This document shows positions 37,804-45,999 of a DNA stretch of 64,000 nucleotides, piece by piece. The notes below the pieces were generated by a model. The model was not told the DNA's origin. It searched no databases and saw nothing but the letters and a program-made list of their open reading frames with translations. The position numbers and the translations under genes are program-made. How positions within the stretch are numbered: position 1 is the first letter of the stretch; every line of letters starts with the position of its first letter. This DNA is from Arthrobacter dokdonellae (GTDB taxonomy: Bacteria; Actinomycetota; Actinomycetes; Actinomycetales; Micrococcaceae), in assembly GCF_003268655.1 (NCBI RefSeq), contig NZ_CP029642.1, positions 1,488,001 through 1,552,000 of the forward strand, read 5' to 3'.

Positions 37804-38440
37804 ACGTACCATCCGGCCGGCCGACGCGGCGCTCCTGGCCGCCACCCGGGACGCCGTGGTGCTCCATGGCATCCGGCGCACCACGGCCAACGACATCGCC
37901 GAGCGCGCCGGGGTCTCCCGCATGACGTTTTACCGCCGGATGGGGTCGGTGGAAAACGCCGTGCTGGCAATGCTCACGGGGGAGTTCCGCAGCTACGCCG
38001 GCGCCGTGCGGACGGCCACCCCCACCGGCACGGGCCGTGAACGGCTGGTCCACTTCGCCGTCGCAAGCGTCCGGGTGTTCGCGACGTCGGAGCTGTTGGC
38101 CTCCATCGCCGAGCGCGACCCCGAGTTCCTGATCCCGTACGTCACGGACCGGTTCGGGGCGAGCCAGCAGCTGGTCCTTGACCAGCTGCACGAACTGCTC
38201 GGGGCCGGCGCCGCGGACGGCACCATCGAGGCCGGCGCGGACACGGCCCCCGCGCTGCTGCTGGCCGTCCAGGGGGTGGCGCTGTCCTCCCGGGTCCTGT
38301 TGAAGACGGGGGCCTTCGAAGGCGCCCTCGCGGAACTGGGGAAGATGCTGGACCGCTACCTCACGCCGGCGGACGCGCGCAGGGCGGACGCGGGCAGGGC
38401 GCACGTGCGCAGGGCAGGGGTGCGGAGCGGAACGGCATGA
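37793..38440 (+). CDS. TetR-family regulator of the lipid cluster
   Basis: 215 residues with an N-terminal TetR HTH (TTANDIAERAGVSRMTFYRRM, written here in two parts: TTANDIAERAGVS and RMTFYRRM) and a helical effector domain. Its stop overlaps the glpD start by four bases (ATGA), so regulator and glpD are coupled. The M. tuberculosis counterpart in the same relative place is Rv2250c (from memory). Lipid-derived or acyl-CoA-like effectors would fit the neighbourhood, but nothing in the sequence proves this. The Arg-rich tail after residue 190 looks non-conserved. Confidence 0.88.
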   Translation: MTSQRTIRPADAALLAATRDAVVLHGIRRTTANDIAERAGVSRMTFYRRMGSVENAVLAMLTGEFRSYAGAVRTATPTGTGRERLVHFAVASVRVFATSELLASIAERDPEFLIPYVTDRFGASQQLVLDQLHELLGAGAADGTIEAGADTAPALLLAVQGVALSSRVLLKTGAFEGALAELGKMLDRYLTPADARRADAGRAHVRRAGVRSGTA

Positions 38441-39999
38441 GCACGGACAACCCGACGTGGATCAATGACGGAACCCGCCGGCGCTCGCTGGATTACGTGG
38501 CCGCCCACACGGTCGACGTCGCGGTGGTGGGCGGGGGCATCACCGGGGCCGGCGTGGCCCTGGACGCCGTCAGCCGCGGCCTGAGTGTGGCCCTCGTGGA
38601 GGCCGGCGACTTCGCCTCCGGGACCAGCGGCTACAGCTCCAAGCTCATCCACGGCGGGCTGCGGTACCTGGCCAAAATGGACCTCGGCGTGGCGTGGGAA
38701 TCGGCGGTGGAGCGGCGGTGGCTGATGGAGCGGATCGCCCCGCACCTGGTCCGCCCGCTGGGGTTCGTCATCCCGGTCACGCGCGGCGCACCGGCGTGGG
38801 AAGGCGCCGCGGAAGGGCTCGGCGTGGTCATCTACGACGTGCTGCGCAGGCTCTCCGGGCTGGGCGGCGGGGTCCTGCCGCGGCCCCAGCTGCTCTCCGG
38901 CCTGGCGGCGGCGGCGCTGGCGCCCGGCCTTGACCCGCACGCGCTGCGACGCGGGATCCTGTACTGGGATGGACAGGCCGTCGACGACGTCAGGCTGGTG
39001 CTCGGCGTCGTCCGGACCGCCGCGGGGCTGGGCGCGCACATGCTGCGCGACGTCAAGGCCGCCGGCATCACCGCGACGACGGTGGCCGCCGTCGACACCC
39101 GGTGCGGCGCCCGCGTGACGGTAAACGCCCGGGCGGTGGTGAACGCGACCGGCCTATGGGCCGCGGACTTTGAACCTGGTCTGGCCGTGATCCCCAGCCG
39201 GGGAACGCACCTGGTGGTCCGGGCGGACCGGCTGGGCAATCCCCAAGCCGCGCACACGGTCCCGGTCCCGGGGCACTTTGGCCGCTATGTCTTTGTGCTG
39301 CCGCAGACCGGCGGCGTGGTGTACATCGGGCTGACGGATGAGGAGGACCACGGCGCGGACGGCCACCATCCGGCGGTGCCGGAGCGCGACGTCGGCTTCC
39401 TCCTGGACATTGTCAACGCCACCCTGGCCGTACCCCTGGCCCGCGACGACGTGGTGGGAGCCTTTGCCGGGCTGCGGCCCCTGGTGCGGACCCCGCACGA
39501 CGGCGGCGCCGCCGGCAGCGCCGACATCTCCCGCCGGCATCTGGTCCGGGATGTTCCGGGCACGCCGGTCACGGTGGTGGGCGGGAAGCTGACCACGTAC
39601 AGGAGGATGGCCCAGGACGCCGTGGACGCCGTCGCGGCGAGGCTTGAGGCCCCAGCCCCCTGCCGCACCAGGACGCTGCCGCTGGCGGGCGCGGCGTCCC
39701 CTCGCGAGCTGGATGCCGTGGATGCACCGGCGCGGCTGGTCGCGAAGTACGGGACGGAGGCCTTGGACGTGTTGGCGTTGGCGCGGCTGGACCCGCTGCT
39801 GGCGGGACCCTTGTTTGAGGGCACGGAGATCACCGGCGCGGAGCTGCTGTTTGCGGTGCGCGCCGAGGGGGCGTCCAGCGTGGATGACCTGCTGGAGCGG
39901 CGCACCCGGCTGTCCTTCGTGCCGGCAGACGCGGCCCGGGCGCGCGGGCGTGCCGCCGAGATCCTGGCGCTCGCCGGCACTTTCGGAGCCGCGCAGTGA
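38437..39999 (+). CDS. glpD: Glycerol-3-phosphate dehydrogenase/oxidase
   Basis: 520 residues; FAD enzyme oxidising sn-glycerol 3-phosphate to DHAP at the membrane. The FAD-binding VAVVGGGITGAGVALDA, ASGTSGYSSKLIHGGLRYL signature and VVGGKLTTYRRMAQDAV are intact, followed by the C-terminal DAO_C domain. Actinobacteria often have several GlpD paralogues; this one corresponds by position to Rv2249c-type GlpD1. Coupled to TetR upstream and to the lipid kinase downstream by 4-base overlaps. It may supply DHAP to the divergent ether-lipid-like enzymes. Confidence 0.94.
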   Translation: MSTDNPTWINDGTRRRSLDYVAAHTVDVAVVGGGITGAGVALDAVSRGLSVALVEAGDFASGTSGYSSKLIHGGLRYLAKMDLGVAWESAVERRWLMERIAPHLVRPLGFVIPVTRGAPAWEGAAEGLGVVIYDVLRRLSGLGGGVLPRPQLLSGLAAAALAPGLDPHALRRGILYWDGQAVDDVRLVLGVVRTAAGLGAHMLRDVKAAGITATTVAAVDTRCGARVTVNARAVVNATGLWAADFEPGLAVIPSRGTHLVVRADRLGNPQAAHTVPVPGHFGRYVFVLPQTGGVVYIGLTDEEDHGADGHHPAVPERDVGFLLDIVNATLAVPLARDDVVGAFAGLRPLVRTPHDGGAAGSADISRRHLVRDVPGTPVTVVGGKLTTYRRMAQDAVDAVAARLEAPAPCRTRTLPLAGAASPRELDAVDAPARLVAKYGTEALDVLALARLDPLLAGPLFEGTEITGAELLFAVRAEGASSVDDLLERRTRLSFVPADAARARGRAAEILALAGTFGAAQ

Positions 40000-40949
40000 G
40001 CGCCGCATTTGGCGGGGTTCCCGCTGGCGGCCCGGCGGGCTTCCCCGCGGGCGGTTGGGGAGGCGGGGAGGCGCTGCTGCTGGTCAACCCGACGTCGGGC
40101 CGGGGCCGGGGCCTGCAGCTGCTGCCGCGCACCGCCCGGGCGCTGCGGGCCGCGGGGTTGACGCCCATGGTTTGCGTCACGGACTCGCTGGCGGACGCCA
40201 CGGCACAGGCCCGCGCGGCCGCGCCGGGAAGCCTGGTGGCCGTGCTGGGCGGTGATGGGTCCTTGGGGGCCGCGGCAGGAGGAGCACGGGAGTCGGGCGC
40301 CGTCGTCCTGCCACTGGCGGCCGGTCGGGGCAACGACACGGTGCGGCGCCTGGGACTGCCGCTGGACCCCGTCAAGGCGGTGCGGGGGCTGGGTGCTCTG
40401 GTGGTGCGCGAGCTTGACCTGGGCATGGTCAACGGGCGCCCGTACTTCGGTGTGGCCAATGTGGGCTTCGATGGGTTGGCCAACGAGTACGGCAACGGCG
40501 CGCGGCTGAACCTGGGGCCGTTTGTGTACTTGTACGGCGGGCTGAAGGCCTTCAGGGCGTGGAAGGACGTGACGCTGACCGTGTCCGTGGACGGCCTTGA
40601 GACCACGTTTCCCGGCTGGTTTGTGGCGGTGGGGAACGTGGGCCAGTACGGGGGAGGCCTGCGGATTTGCCCGGAGGCATTGGTTGACGACGGCCTGCTG
40701 GACGTGGTCTCGCTGGGCCGGGCGTCAATCCCGGCCGTGGTGGCGACGTTCCTCAGGTCGTACCGGGGCGCGCACCTGGGCCAGGCGAACATCAGCTTCA
40801 CGCGGGGCTCGGCGGTGACCATCAGCGCCAACAGGCCTCTGAATGTCTACGCCGACGGCGAGCGGGTGGCCGAGCTGCCGGTGACGGTGGGGATCGCGCC
40901 CGCAGCCGTCAAGGTGCTGGTGCCGGAGGGCTCGGGGGCTTTTGGGTGA
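39996..40949 (+). CDS. Diacylglycerol kinase-family lipid kinase (Rv2252-like)
   Basis: 317 residues with a DAGK catalytic domain: LLVNPTSGRGRG (nucleotide loop), VLGGDGSLGAA (GGDG) and AAGRGNDTVRRLG, then the beta-sandwich C-terminal domain ending near YADGERVAELPV. The first 24 residues are Gly/Ala/Pro-rich. Rv2252 phosphorylates diacylglycerol and influences phosphatidylinositol mannoside synthesis; a similar role is likely but not proven. GTG 39996 overlaps the glpD stop. A strong hairpin follows. Confidence 0.92.
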   Translation: MSAAFGGVPAGGPAGFPAGGWGGGEALLLVNPTSGRGRGLQLLPRTARALRAAGLTPMVCVTDSLADATAQARAAAPGSLVAVLGGDGSLGAAAGGARESGAVVLPLAAGRGNDTVRRLGLPLDPVKAVRGLGALVVRELDLGMVNGRPYFGVANVGFDGLANEYGNGARLNLGPFVYLYGGLKAFRAWKDVTLTVSVDGLETTFPGWFVAVGNVGQYGGGLRICPEALVDDGLLDVVSLGRASIPAVVATFLRSYRGAHLGQANISFTRGSAVTISANRPLNVYADGERVAELPVTVGIAPAAVKVLVPEGSGAFG

Positions 40950-40959
40950 CTGGGGATGG

Positions 40960-40993
40960 TCCATCGCCGGCTAAGGGCCCAGCCGGCGATGGA
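40960..40993 (+). terminator. Hairpin after the lipid kinase gene
   Basis: TCCATCGCCGGCT (40960-40972) pairs perfectly with AGCCGGCGATGGA (40981-40993) around an 8-base loop, 10 bases past the stop. A TTGACA immediately follows but has no well-placed -10 hexamer. Confidence 0.75.
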
Positions 40994-41147
40994 TTGACAA
41001 CCGCCACCCAGTGGTTACCCAATCGCAACACCTGAAGGGCGTTGCCTGACAGCTTGCAGCGGCATTGGCGCGTAAAATCAGTCACTGGCCGTGTCAAAGT
41101 CACGTGCCGTCACCGTGGAACCAGTCCACCGATTTGGGGGAGTTTGC

Positions 41148-42386
41148 ATGCCGGAGTTGGATACCGCCCGGAAGCCCCGCAGGGCCTGGAAAATCGCGGT
41201 AGTTGCGGCGGTTGCCCTGGCCATTGGCGTCGGCGGCGTCGGCGCGGCGACGGCCAATTCCTGGCTCCCCGAGGGGCCCGCCACTGCCCAACGGGCTGCC
41301 GCCCCGACAACGCCTCCGGCCGCTCCGGTGGAACTCGCGGTGACCCCCACGGCCGAGACGGAAGGCTACAACCCGGCAGTGCCCGTCGTCGCCGAGGTCC
41401 AGACCGGCTCCATCCACAGCGCCATCCTGAAGGAAACGGACACCGGCGCCACCACGGACGGGGAACTGTTCCTCAGCGGCCGCAAGTGGATTTCCACCTC
41501 GCCGCTGGCCTTCAACACCGACTACACATTCAGCGTCACCACCATGGACGGCAACGGGAACCTGGCGACCCAGGCAAGCACCTTCACCACTGTCCCGGAA
41601 GCCAACGAGGCTGACATGTGGATGTACCCGGCAGACACTTCCACGGTGGGGGTGGCCCAACCGCTGGAGTTCCACTTCAGCGAACCGGTGGCCAACAAGG
41701 CCGCCGTCGAGAAAGCCATCACGGTCACGTCCGCCACCGGCCAGAAGGGCTCATTCCACTGGTATTCGGACACCATGGCCAGGTACCGCGCCGCCGACTA
41801 CTGGCCGGCCAACACGGCCCTGAAGGTTGACATCAAGCTGTTCGGCGTGGACTACGGCAACGGCATGATCGGCAACTTCAACAAGACCAACACCATCAAC
41901 ATCGGCGACAAGGTCGTCATGGAAGCCGACGCCACGGCCAAGGTGGTCAACATCTTCGTCAACGACCAACTCGCCAAAACATTCCTGGCATCCATGGGCG
42001 ACGAACGATTCCCTTCCGCCGCCGGCTACCTGGTGCTCACGGCAGACAAACAGCGCCATGCCACGTTCGACGCCGCCACCATCGGGCTCAAGCCCGGAGA
42101 CCCCGCCTACTACGGCAAGCTCAAGGTCGAATACGCCACGCGGCTGGCCAACAGCGGCATCTTCATCCATTTGGCCGCGCCCGTCGCCATCCCCTACCTG
42201 GGCAAGGTCAACCTCTCCCACGGCTGCATCGGCCTGGACCGCGAGGGCGCCTCCTGGGTGTTCAACAACATGTTGCCCGGCGATCTCGTCCACACGGTCC
42301 GCACGGGCCACCCCACCAACACCATCGCGCCCACGGACGGATTCGGGGACTGGAACATCCCGTACGCCCAGTACGCGAACAAGTAG
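41148..42386 (+). CDS. L,D-transpeptidase (YkuD domain) with Ig-like domains
   Basis: 412 residues. A membrane/signal helix (about 15-35) is followed by two Ig-like domains as in mycobacterial Ldts (about 60-150 and 155-250) and the YkuD catalytic domain. The catalytic cysteine is C360 in NLSHGCIGLD, with H338-type SGIFIHLA upstream; the residue after Cys-Ile is G where many family members have N. The enzyme makes 3-3 peptidoglycan crosslinks or attaches proteins outside the membrane. ATG 41148 has GGGGGAG six bases upstream; upstream in-frame codons have no similarity. Confidence 0.92.
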   Translation: MPELDTARKPRRAWKIAVVAAVALAIGVGGVGAATANSWLPEGPATAQRAAAPTTPPAAPVELAVTPTAETEGYNPAVPVVAEVQTGSIHSAILKETDTGATTDGELFLSGRKWISTSPLAFNTDYTFSVTTMDGNGNLATQASTFTTVPEANEADMWMYPADTSTVGVAQPLEFHFSEPVANKAAVEKAITVTSATGQKGSFHWYSDTMARYRAADYWPANTALKVDIKLFGVDYGNGMIGNFNKTNTINIGDKVVMEADATAKVVNIFVNDQLAKTFLASMGDERFPSAAGYLVLTADKQRHATFDAATIGLKPGDPAYYGKLKVEYATRLANSGIFIHLAAPVAIPYLGKVNLSHGCIGLDREGASWVFNNMLPGDLVHTVRTGHPTNTIAPTDGFGDWNIPYAQYANK

Positions 42387-42392
42387 CCCTGC

Positions 42393-42427
42393 GCACGGAT
42401 CCCTGGCAACGGGGTTCCCGTCCGTGC
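42393..42427. terminator. Bidirectional hairpin between ldt and RDD genes
   Basis: GCACGGA (42393-42399) pairs with TCCGTGC (42421-42427), with further G/C pairing inside (CCC with GGG). It fills the 49-base gap between the convergent genes. Confidence 0.6.
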
Positions 42428-42435
42428 CCGTGGTC

Positions 42436-43251
42436 CTAGGAGCGGCTGCCGTTCGTTCCCACGCCATGACCATTGAGTAGTGTGCGCAGATGCGCGGCCC
42501 GCTCCTCGGCCGCGGACAGCCTGGCAAATTCCCGGTCGCGCCGCTCGGACATCAAGGCCGCCAGAAAAAACTCCGGGGGCGTGCCGGCCGGCGGCAGCGG
42601 CGCGACGAAAGCGGAAGCCTCATCCGCCAAGGCGACCCCCATGGCTTCACGGGACAGACCGGCCATCCGCCCGCCCTGACGCAGGAACACCGAAACACGC
42701 CGGGCCAGCGGGTCCGGCAGTCGGCCGATGTCGGCGAGCCGCGCCCACGGCGCCAACGCCGGCACCGTGTGCACCTGCAGCGGCTGTGACTTGGGGGCCC
42801 GGTCCCTGATCGCATAGGTGCCTGCCATCATGTCGCCCAGGCGCTTCGACTTGTCGTTAAAGAGGCACACCAGGAACGCCACGGAACCCAGCGACATATA
42901 GATCTCAAACACCGCCAGGAGGCCACGGACCAAGGCTTGGCGGAAGCGGATGGAGCCTCCGTCGTCGCGCACCACCCGCAGGCCCATGACCAGCTTGCCC
43001 ACGGACTTTCCACGTGTGGCGGTCTCCACGGCAATGGGCAGCGCCACCACAATCCCCACCAGCGTCACCAGGACGATGGCGCGGGCCGCGGCCCCGTCCA
43101 GGAGATTCGGCACGGCGCCCATGACAAAAATGGCGCCGATGACCAGTGCAATGGTCACCAGCACGTCGATGGCGGACCCCAGCGAGCGGGCGGCAAACGA
43201 CGCCGGGCGCAGTTCCAGGACGACCGCCTCGCCGGTGATGATCTCGGACAT
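42436..43251 (-). CDS. RDD-family membrane protein
   Basis: 271 residues with the RDD domain in the first 150 (LRPASFAARSLGSAIDVLVT, the eponymous R and D; then TRGKSVGKLVMGLRVVRDDGG) and three or four helices. The C-terminal 110 residues are cytoplasmic and contain RRDREFARLSAAEERAAHLR, a charged helix. Function unknown; RDD genes in Actinobacteria usually neighbour SpoIIM-like and MoxR/DUF58 genes, and here SpoIIM-like is divergent 123 bases away while MoxR/DUF58 lie 10 kb on. Confidence 0.88.
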   Translation of the reverse strand: MSEIITGEAVVLELRPASFAARSLGSAIDVLVTIALVIGAIFVMGAVPNLLDGAAARAIVLVTLVGIVVALPIAVETATRGKSVGKLVMGLRVVRDDGGSIRFRQALVRGLLAVFEIYMSLGSVAFLVCLFNDKSKRLGDMMAGTYAIRDRAPKSQPLQVHTVPALAPWARLADIGRLPDPLARRVSVFLRQGGRMAGLSREAMGVALADEASAFVAPLPPAGTPPEFFLAALMSERRDREFARLSAAEERAAHLRTLLNGHGVGTNGSRS

Positions 43252-43374
43252 GAAACCAGTCTAGTGGGGCCGCACTGCCGGCAGGCCCGGGCCGCCGGGG
43301 GCCCCGCTGCCCAAGGTCAGCAGGCCGCAGGCCGCAGCGGCCGCCGCTGCCTGCGTTGCCGGTAGGCTGGCTGC

Positions 43375-44367
43375 GTGGACCTGGACGCGTTTACCGCAGT
43401 GCACCGCCGGCAGTGGGAGCGGCTGAATTCGCTTGCCCGGAAGCGCAGGCTCACGGGCAACGAGGCGGACGAACTCCTGGAGCTGTACCAAAGCGCCTCC
43501 GCCCAGCTGTCCCTGATCCGCTCCGTCGCGGCCGAGAGCGCGCTTTCCGCCTCCCTGTCCGCCATCCTGGCCAACGCCCGCACCCGCTTCACCGGCGCCC
43601 GGTCCAACGTGTTCGCCGATGTGGCCCGCTTCTTCGCCATCTCCCTGCCGGCCGCGTTCTACCGGCTGCGGTGGCTGACCGTCATTGTGGGCGCCGTCTT
43701 CACCGTCATCGGAGCGCTCTTCGCCGCATGGGCGGCCGGCAACCCGGCCGTGCTGGCGGCCCTGGGCAGCGACGCGCGCCTGCAGCAGCTGGTCAACCAC
43801 GACTTCGTCAACTACTACTCCGAGAACCCCGCCGCGTCCTTCGCCGGGTCCGTCTGGACCAACAACGCCTGGATCGCCGCCCAATGCGTGGCCCTGGGCA
43901 TCACGGGCGTGTTTGTGCCCTACTCGCTGTTCATGAACGCGCAAAACGTGGGCATCACCGCAGGCGTCATGTTCGCCTACGGGCGCGGCGACACCTTCTT
44001 CAGCTACATCCTCCCGCACGGCCTCATGGAACTGACCAGCGTCTTCATTGCCTCCGCCGCCGGCCTGCGCATCTTCTGGGCCTGGGTGAGCCCCGGGCCG
44101 CGCACCCGGCTCGACTCCCTGGCGCTGGAGGGACGCTCCCTGGTGACCACCGCCGTCGGCCTGGTCTTTGTCCTGTTCATCTCCGGGCTCGTGGAAGCCT
44201 ACGTCACGCCCAGCCCGCTGCCCGTCTGGGCGAAGATCACCGTCGGCGCGCTCGTCCTGGCCGCGTACTGGACCTACACGCTGGTGCCGGGCCATCGCGC
44301 CTGGCTGGCCGGGGAGCGCGGCGACCTCTCCGCGGACGACGCCGGGGCTGCCGCGCCTTCCGCCTGA
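43375..44367 (+). CDS. SpoIIM-like (stage II sporulation protein M family) membrane protein
   Basis: 330 residues. The N-terminal soluble part (RQWERLNSLARKRRLTGNEA, then DELLELYQSASAQLSLIRS) leads into about six membrane helices, with YYSENPAASFAGSVWTNNAW and ILPHGLMELTSVFIA, the standard SpoIIM-family marks. Non-sporulating Actinobacteria use this family for an unknown envelope function, possibly with the RDD protein. GTG 43375 is the start. Downstream TIGR01906 follows on the same strand. Confidence 0.88.
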   Translation: MDLDAFTAVHRRQWERLNSLARKRRLTGNEADELLELYQSASAQLSLIRSVAAESALSASLSAILANARTRFTGARSNVFADVARFFAISLPAAFYRLRWLTVIVGAVFTVIGALFAAWAAGNPAVLAALGSDARLQQLVNHDFVNYYSENPAASFAGSVWTNNAWIAAQCVALGITGVFVPYSLFMNAQNVGITAGVMFAYGRGDTFFSYILPHGLMELTSVFIASAAGLRIFWAWVSPGPRTRLDSLALEGRSLVTTAVGLVFVLFISGLVEAYVTPSPLPVWAKITVGALVLAAYWTYTLVPGHRAWLAGERGDLSADDAGAAAPSA

Positions 44368-44453
44368 CGCCCGCCTGTGGGTGCGGTGCCAGTTTGACGC
44401 CCGCCCGGGGTGGCACCCGCCCCGGGACAGCATCCGCCGGTATCCTTGCGGGT

Positions 44454-45809
44454 GTGACAGAGAACGAGCCCCGTAAGGCAACCGAAGAGCCCACCGCCAA
44501 TTCAACGCCCCAGACAGCCGGCGCGGCTGCCATGCCCTGGAGGGGGGCATCGACCGCACCCGCTGGGGGCACGCCGGCGGCGGGAACTCTGGGGACAGGC
44601 GTGCCGGGTGCCGGTACACCCGACGCCGCGGCTCCTGAGGATGGCGCTCCGGACGACGGGGCTTTCGGCGACGGCGCTCCTGATTCCGGGGCTTTCGGCG
44701 ACGCGCCTGGCCGCGCCACGCAAGGGCTTCCCACCGTGCCTTCGACTTCATCCGGCCCAGCGAAGCCCGCTGGCAGCAAAATCAAGATTGACATGCCCGC
44801 CGATGGGAGGCCGGAGCCCATGCGGCCCGCCACCCGGATGCCCAGGCTGCCGTTCGGGACCGGGACTGCCGGGACCGCGGCTTCGACCGGGACCGCGGCT
44901 TCGACCGGGCCCGTCGCCGGCGCGACGGCCGGCGCTGCAACTGCGCCTGCCACGTCCGCACCCGCCGGGGACGAGTCCGACGCCGAAGACAAGCGGGACG
45001 TCTTCGTGGAGCAGTCGCCCACCACCATGCTGCAGGTCCGCCCGCCGCAGGAGGAAGTGGACCGGCGCCTGGCCGCCCGCGAACAGGCCGCCAACACCAG
45101 GCCGGTGCTGCCGCGCGTGTTCCAGGTGCTGATGGCCGTGTTCTACCCAGTGGTCCTGCTGGTGCTGGCCATCCGTCTCGTCACGACCAACGCCTTCCTC
45201 TGGATCGAATACCACCGCCCGGGATTTCCCGCCGATACGTTTGGGTTCACCACCGACGACCGCCTCACCTACGGCTCCTACACGGTGGACTACCTGTTGA
45301 ACTTTGCCGGTCCCCGCTACCTGGCAGACCTGGTCAACTCGCAGGGCAACCCCCTGTTCCTGGAACGCGAAGTGGCGCACATGGCGGACGTGAAGTCGCT
45401 GATCGACTTTGCCTTCCTGCTGGGTCTGGTCTTGGCCCTCCTCATGGTCATCGCCATTATCTACCTCTCGCGGCGCAGCGTGGGCGGGGTGCGCCGAGGG
45501 TTGTTTGCCGGTTCCATCGCCACCCTGGTGCTGATCATTGCCCTGGGCGTTCTGGCGCTCATGGGATGGGAGACGTTCTTCACCGACTTCCACAAGATCT
45601 TCTTCGCCAACGGCACCTGGACCTTCTATACGGACGACACCCTCATCCGGCTCTTCCCGAGCGACTTCTGGTCCGACGCCGGCATCTTCATCGGCGCCTT
45701 CGTGCTGGTGGTCTCCTCGCTGACCCTGGCCTTCACCTGGCCCACCAAGGACCGCCGCCACGCCGTGGCACGTGCCAAGCGCCCGGGGCGCCGCGCCGCA
45801 GCGCAGTAG
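44454..45809 (+). CDS. TIGR01906 family membrane protein with long low-complexity N-terminus
   Basis: 451 residues from GTG 44454. The first 200 are Ala/Pro/Gly/Thr-rich with internal repeats (DGAFGDGAPDSGAFGDAPG and GTAASTGTAASTG) and are probably disordered and cytoplasmic. The conserved part begins near 220 with four helices and FGFTTDDRLTYGSYTVDYLLN written as FGFTTDDRLTYGSY, LEREVAHMADVK and WETFFTDFHKIFFANGTWTF, as in TIGR01906. Function is unknown. The longer open frame upstream overlaps SpoIIM and is a shadow. Confidence 0.85.
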   Translation: MTENEPRKATEEPTANSTPQTAGAAAMPWRGASTAPAGGTPAAGTLGTGVPGAGTPDAAAPEDGAPDDGAFGDGAPDSGAFGDAPGRATQGLPTVPSTSSGPAKPAGSKIKIDMPADGRPEPMRPATRMPRLPFGTGTAGTAASTGTAASTGPVAGATAGAATAPATSAPAGDESDAEDKRDVFVEQSPTTMLQVRPPQEEVDRRLAAREQAANTRPVLPRVFQVLMAVFYPVVLLVLAIRLVTTNAFLWIEYHRPGFPADTFGFTTDDRLTYGSYTVDYLLNFAGPRYLADLVNSQGNPLFLEREVAHMADVKSLIDFAFLLGLVLALLMVIAIIYLSRRSVGGVRRGLFAGSIATLVLIIALGVLALMGWETFFTDFHKIFFANGTWTFYTDDTLIRLFPSDFWSDAGIFIGAFVLVVSSLTLAFTWPTKDRRHAVARAKRPGRRAAAQ

Positions 45810-45864
45810 CCCCCAACCTTGAGCCGCCCCGAGACGCTCGCTCAGTAAAGGGCCCTTTTCCTCC

Positions 45865-45990
45865 GACGCTCCTGCAGTTGTGGGGCCGTCAGGCGGGACG
45901 CCCGCTCAGCGCGGGCTGAAGGAGCGTCGGCGAAGGCGCCGTTTGCTGCAGGAGCGTGGCGAAGCGGCGCCATCAACTGCAGGAGCGTCG
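45865..45990. repeat. Class C REP-like array between convergent genes
   Basis: A plus unit GACGCTCCTGCAG starts at 45865, and inverted units lie at 45918-45930 (partial, GAAGGAGCGTCGG), 45946-45959 (CTGCAGGAGCGTGG) and 45977-45989 (CTGCAGGAGCGTC). The array fills the 190-base gap between TIGR01906 and the pmt 3' end. Same class as at 1840-2127. Confidence 0.75.
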
Positions 45991-45999
45991 TGGGGGGCG

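Noticed and set aside
40994..41147. TTGACA at 40994 as the -35 box of the L,D-transpeptidase gene
   Set aside because: No reasonable -10 hexamer occurs 16-19 bases downstream.
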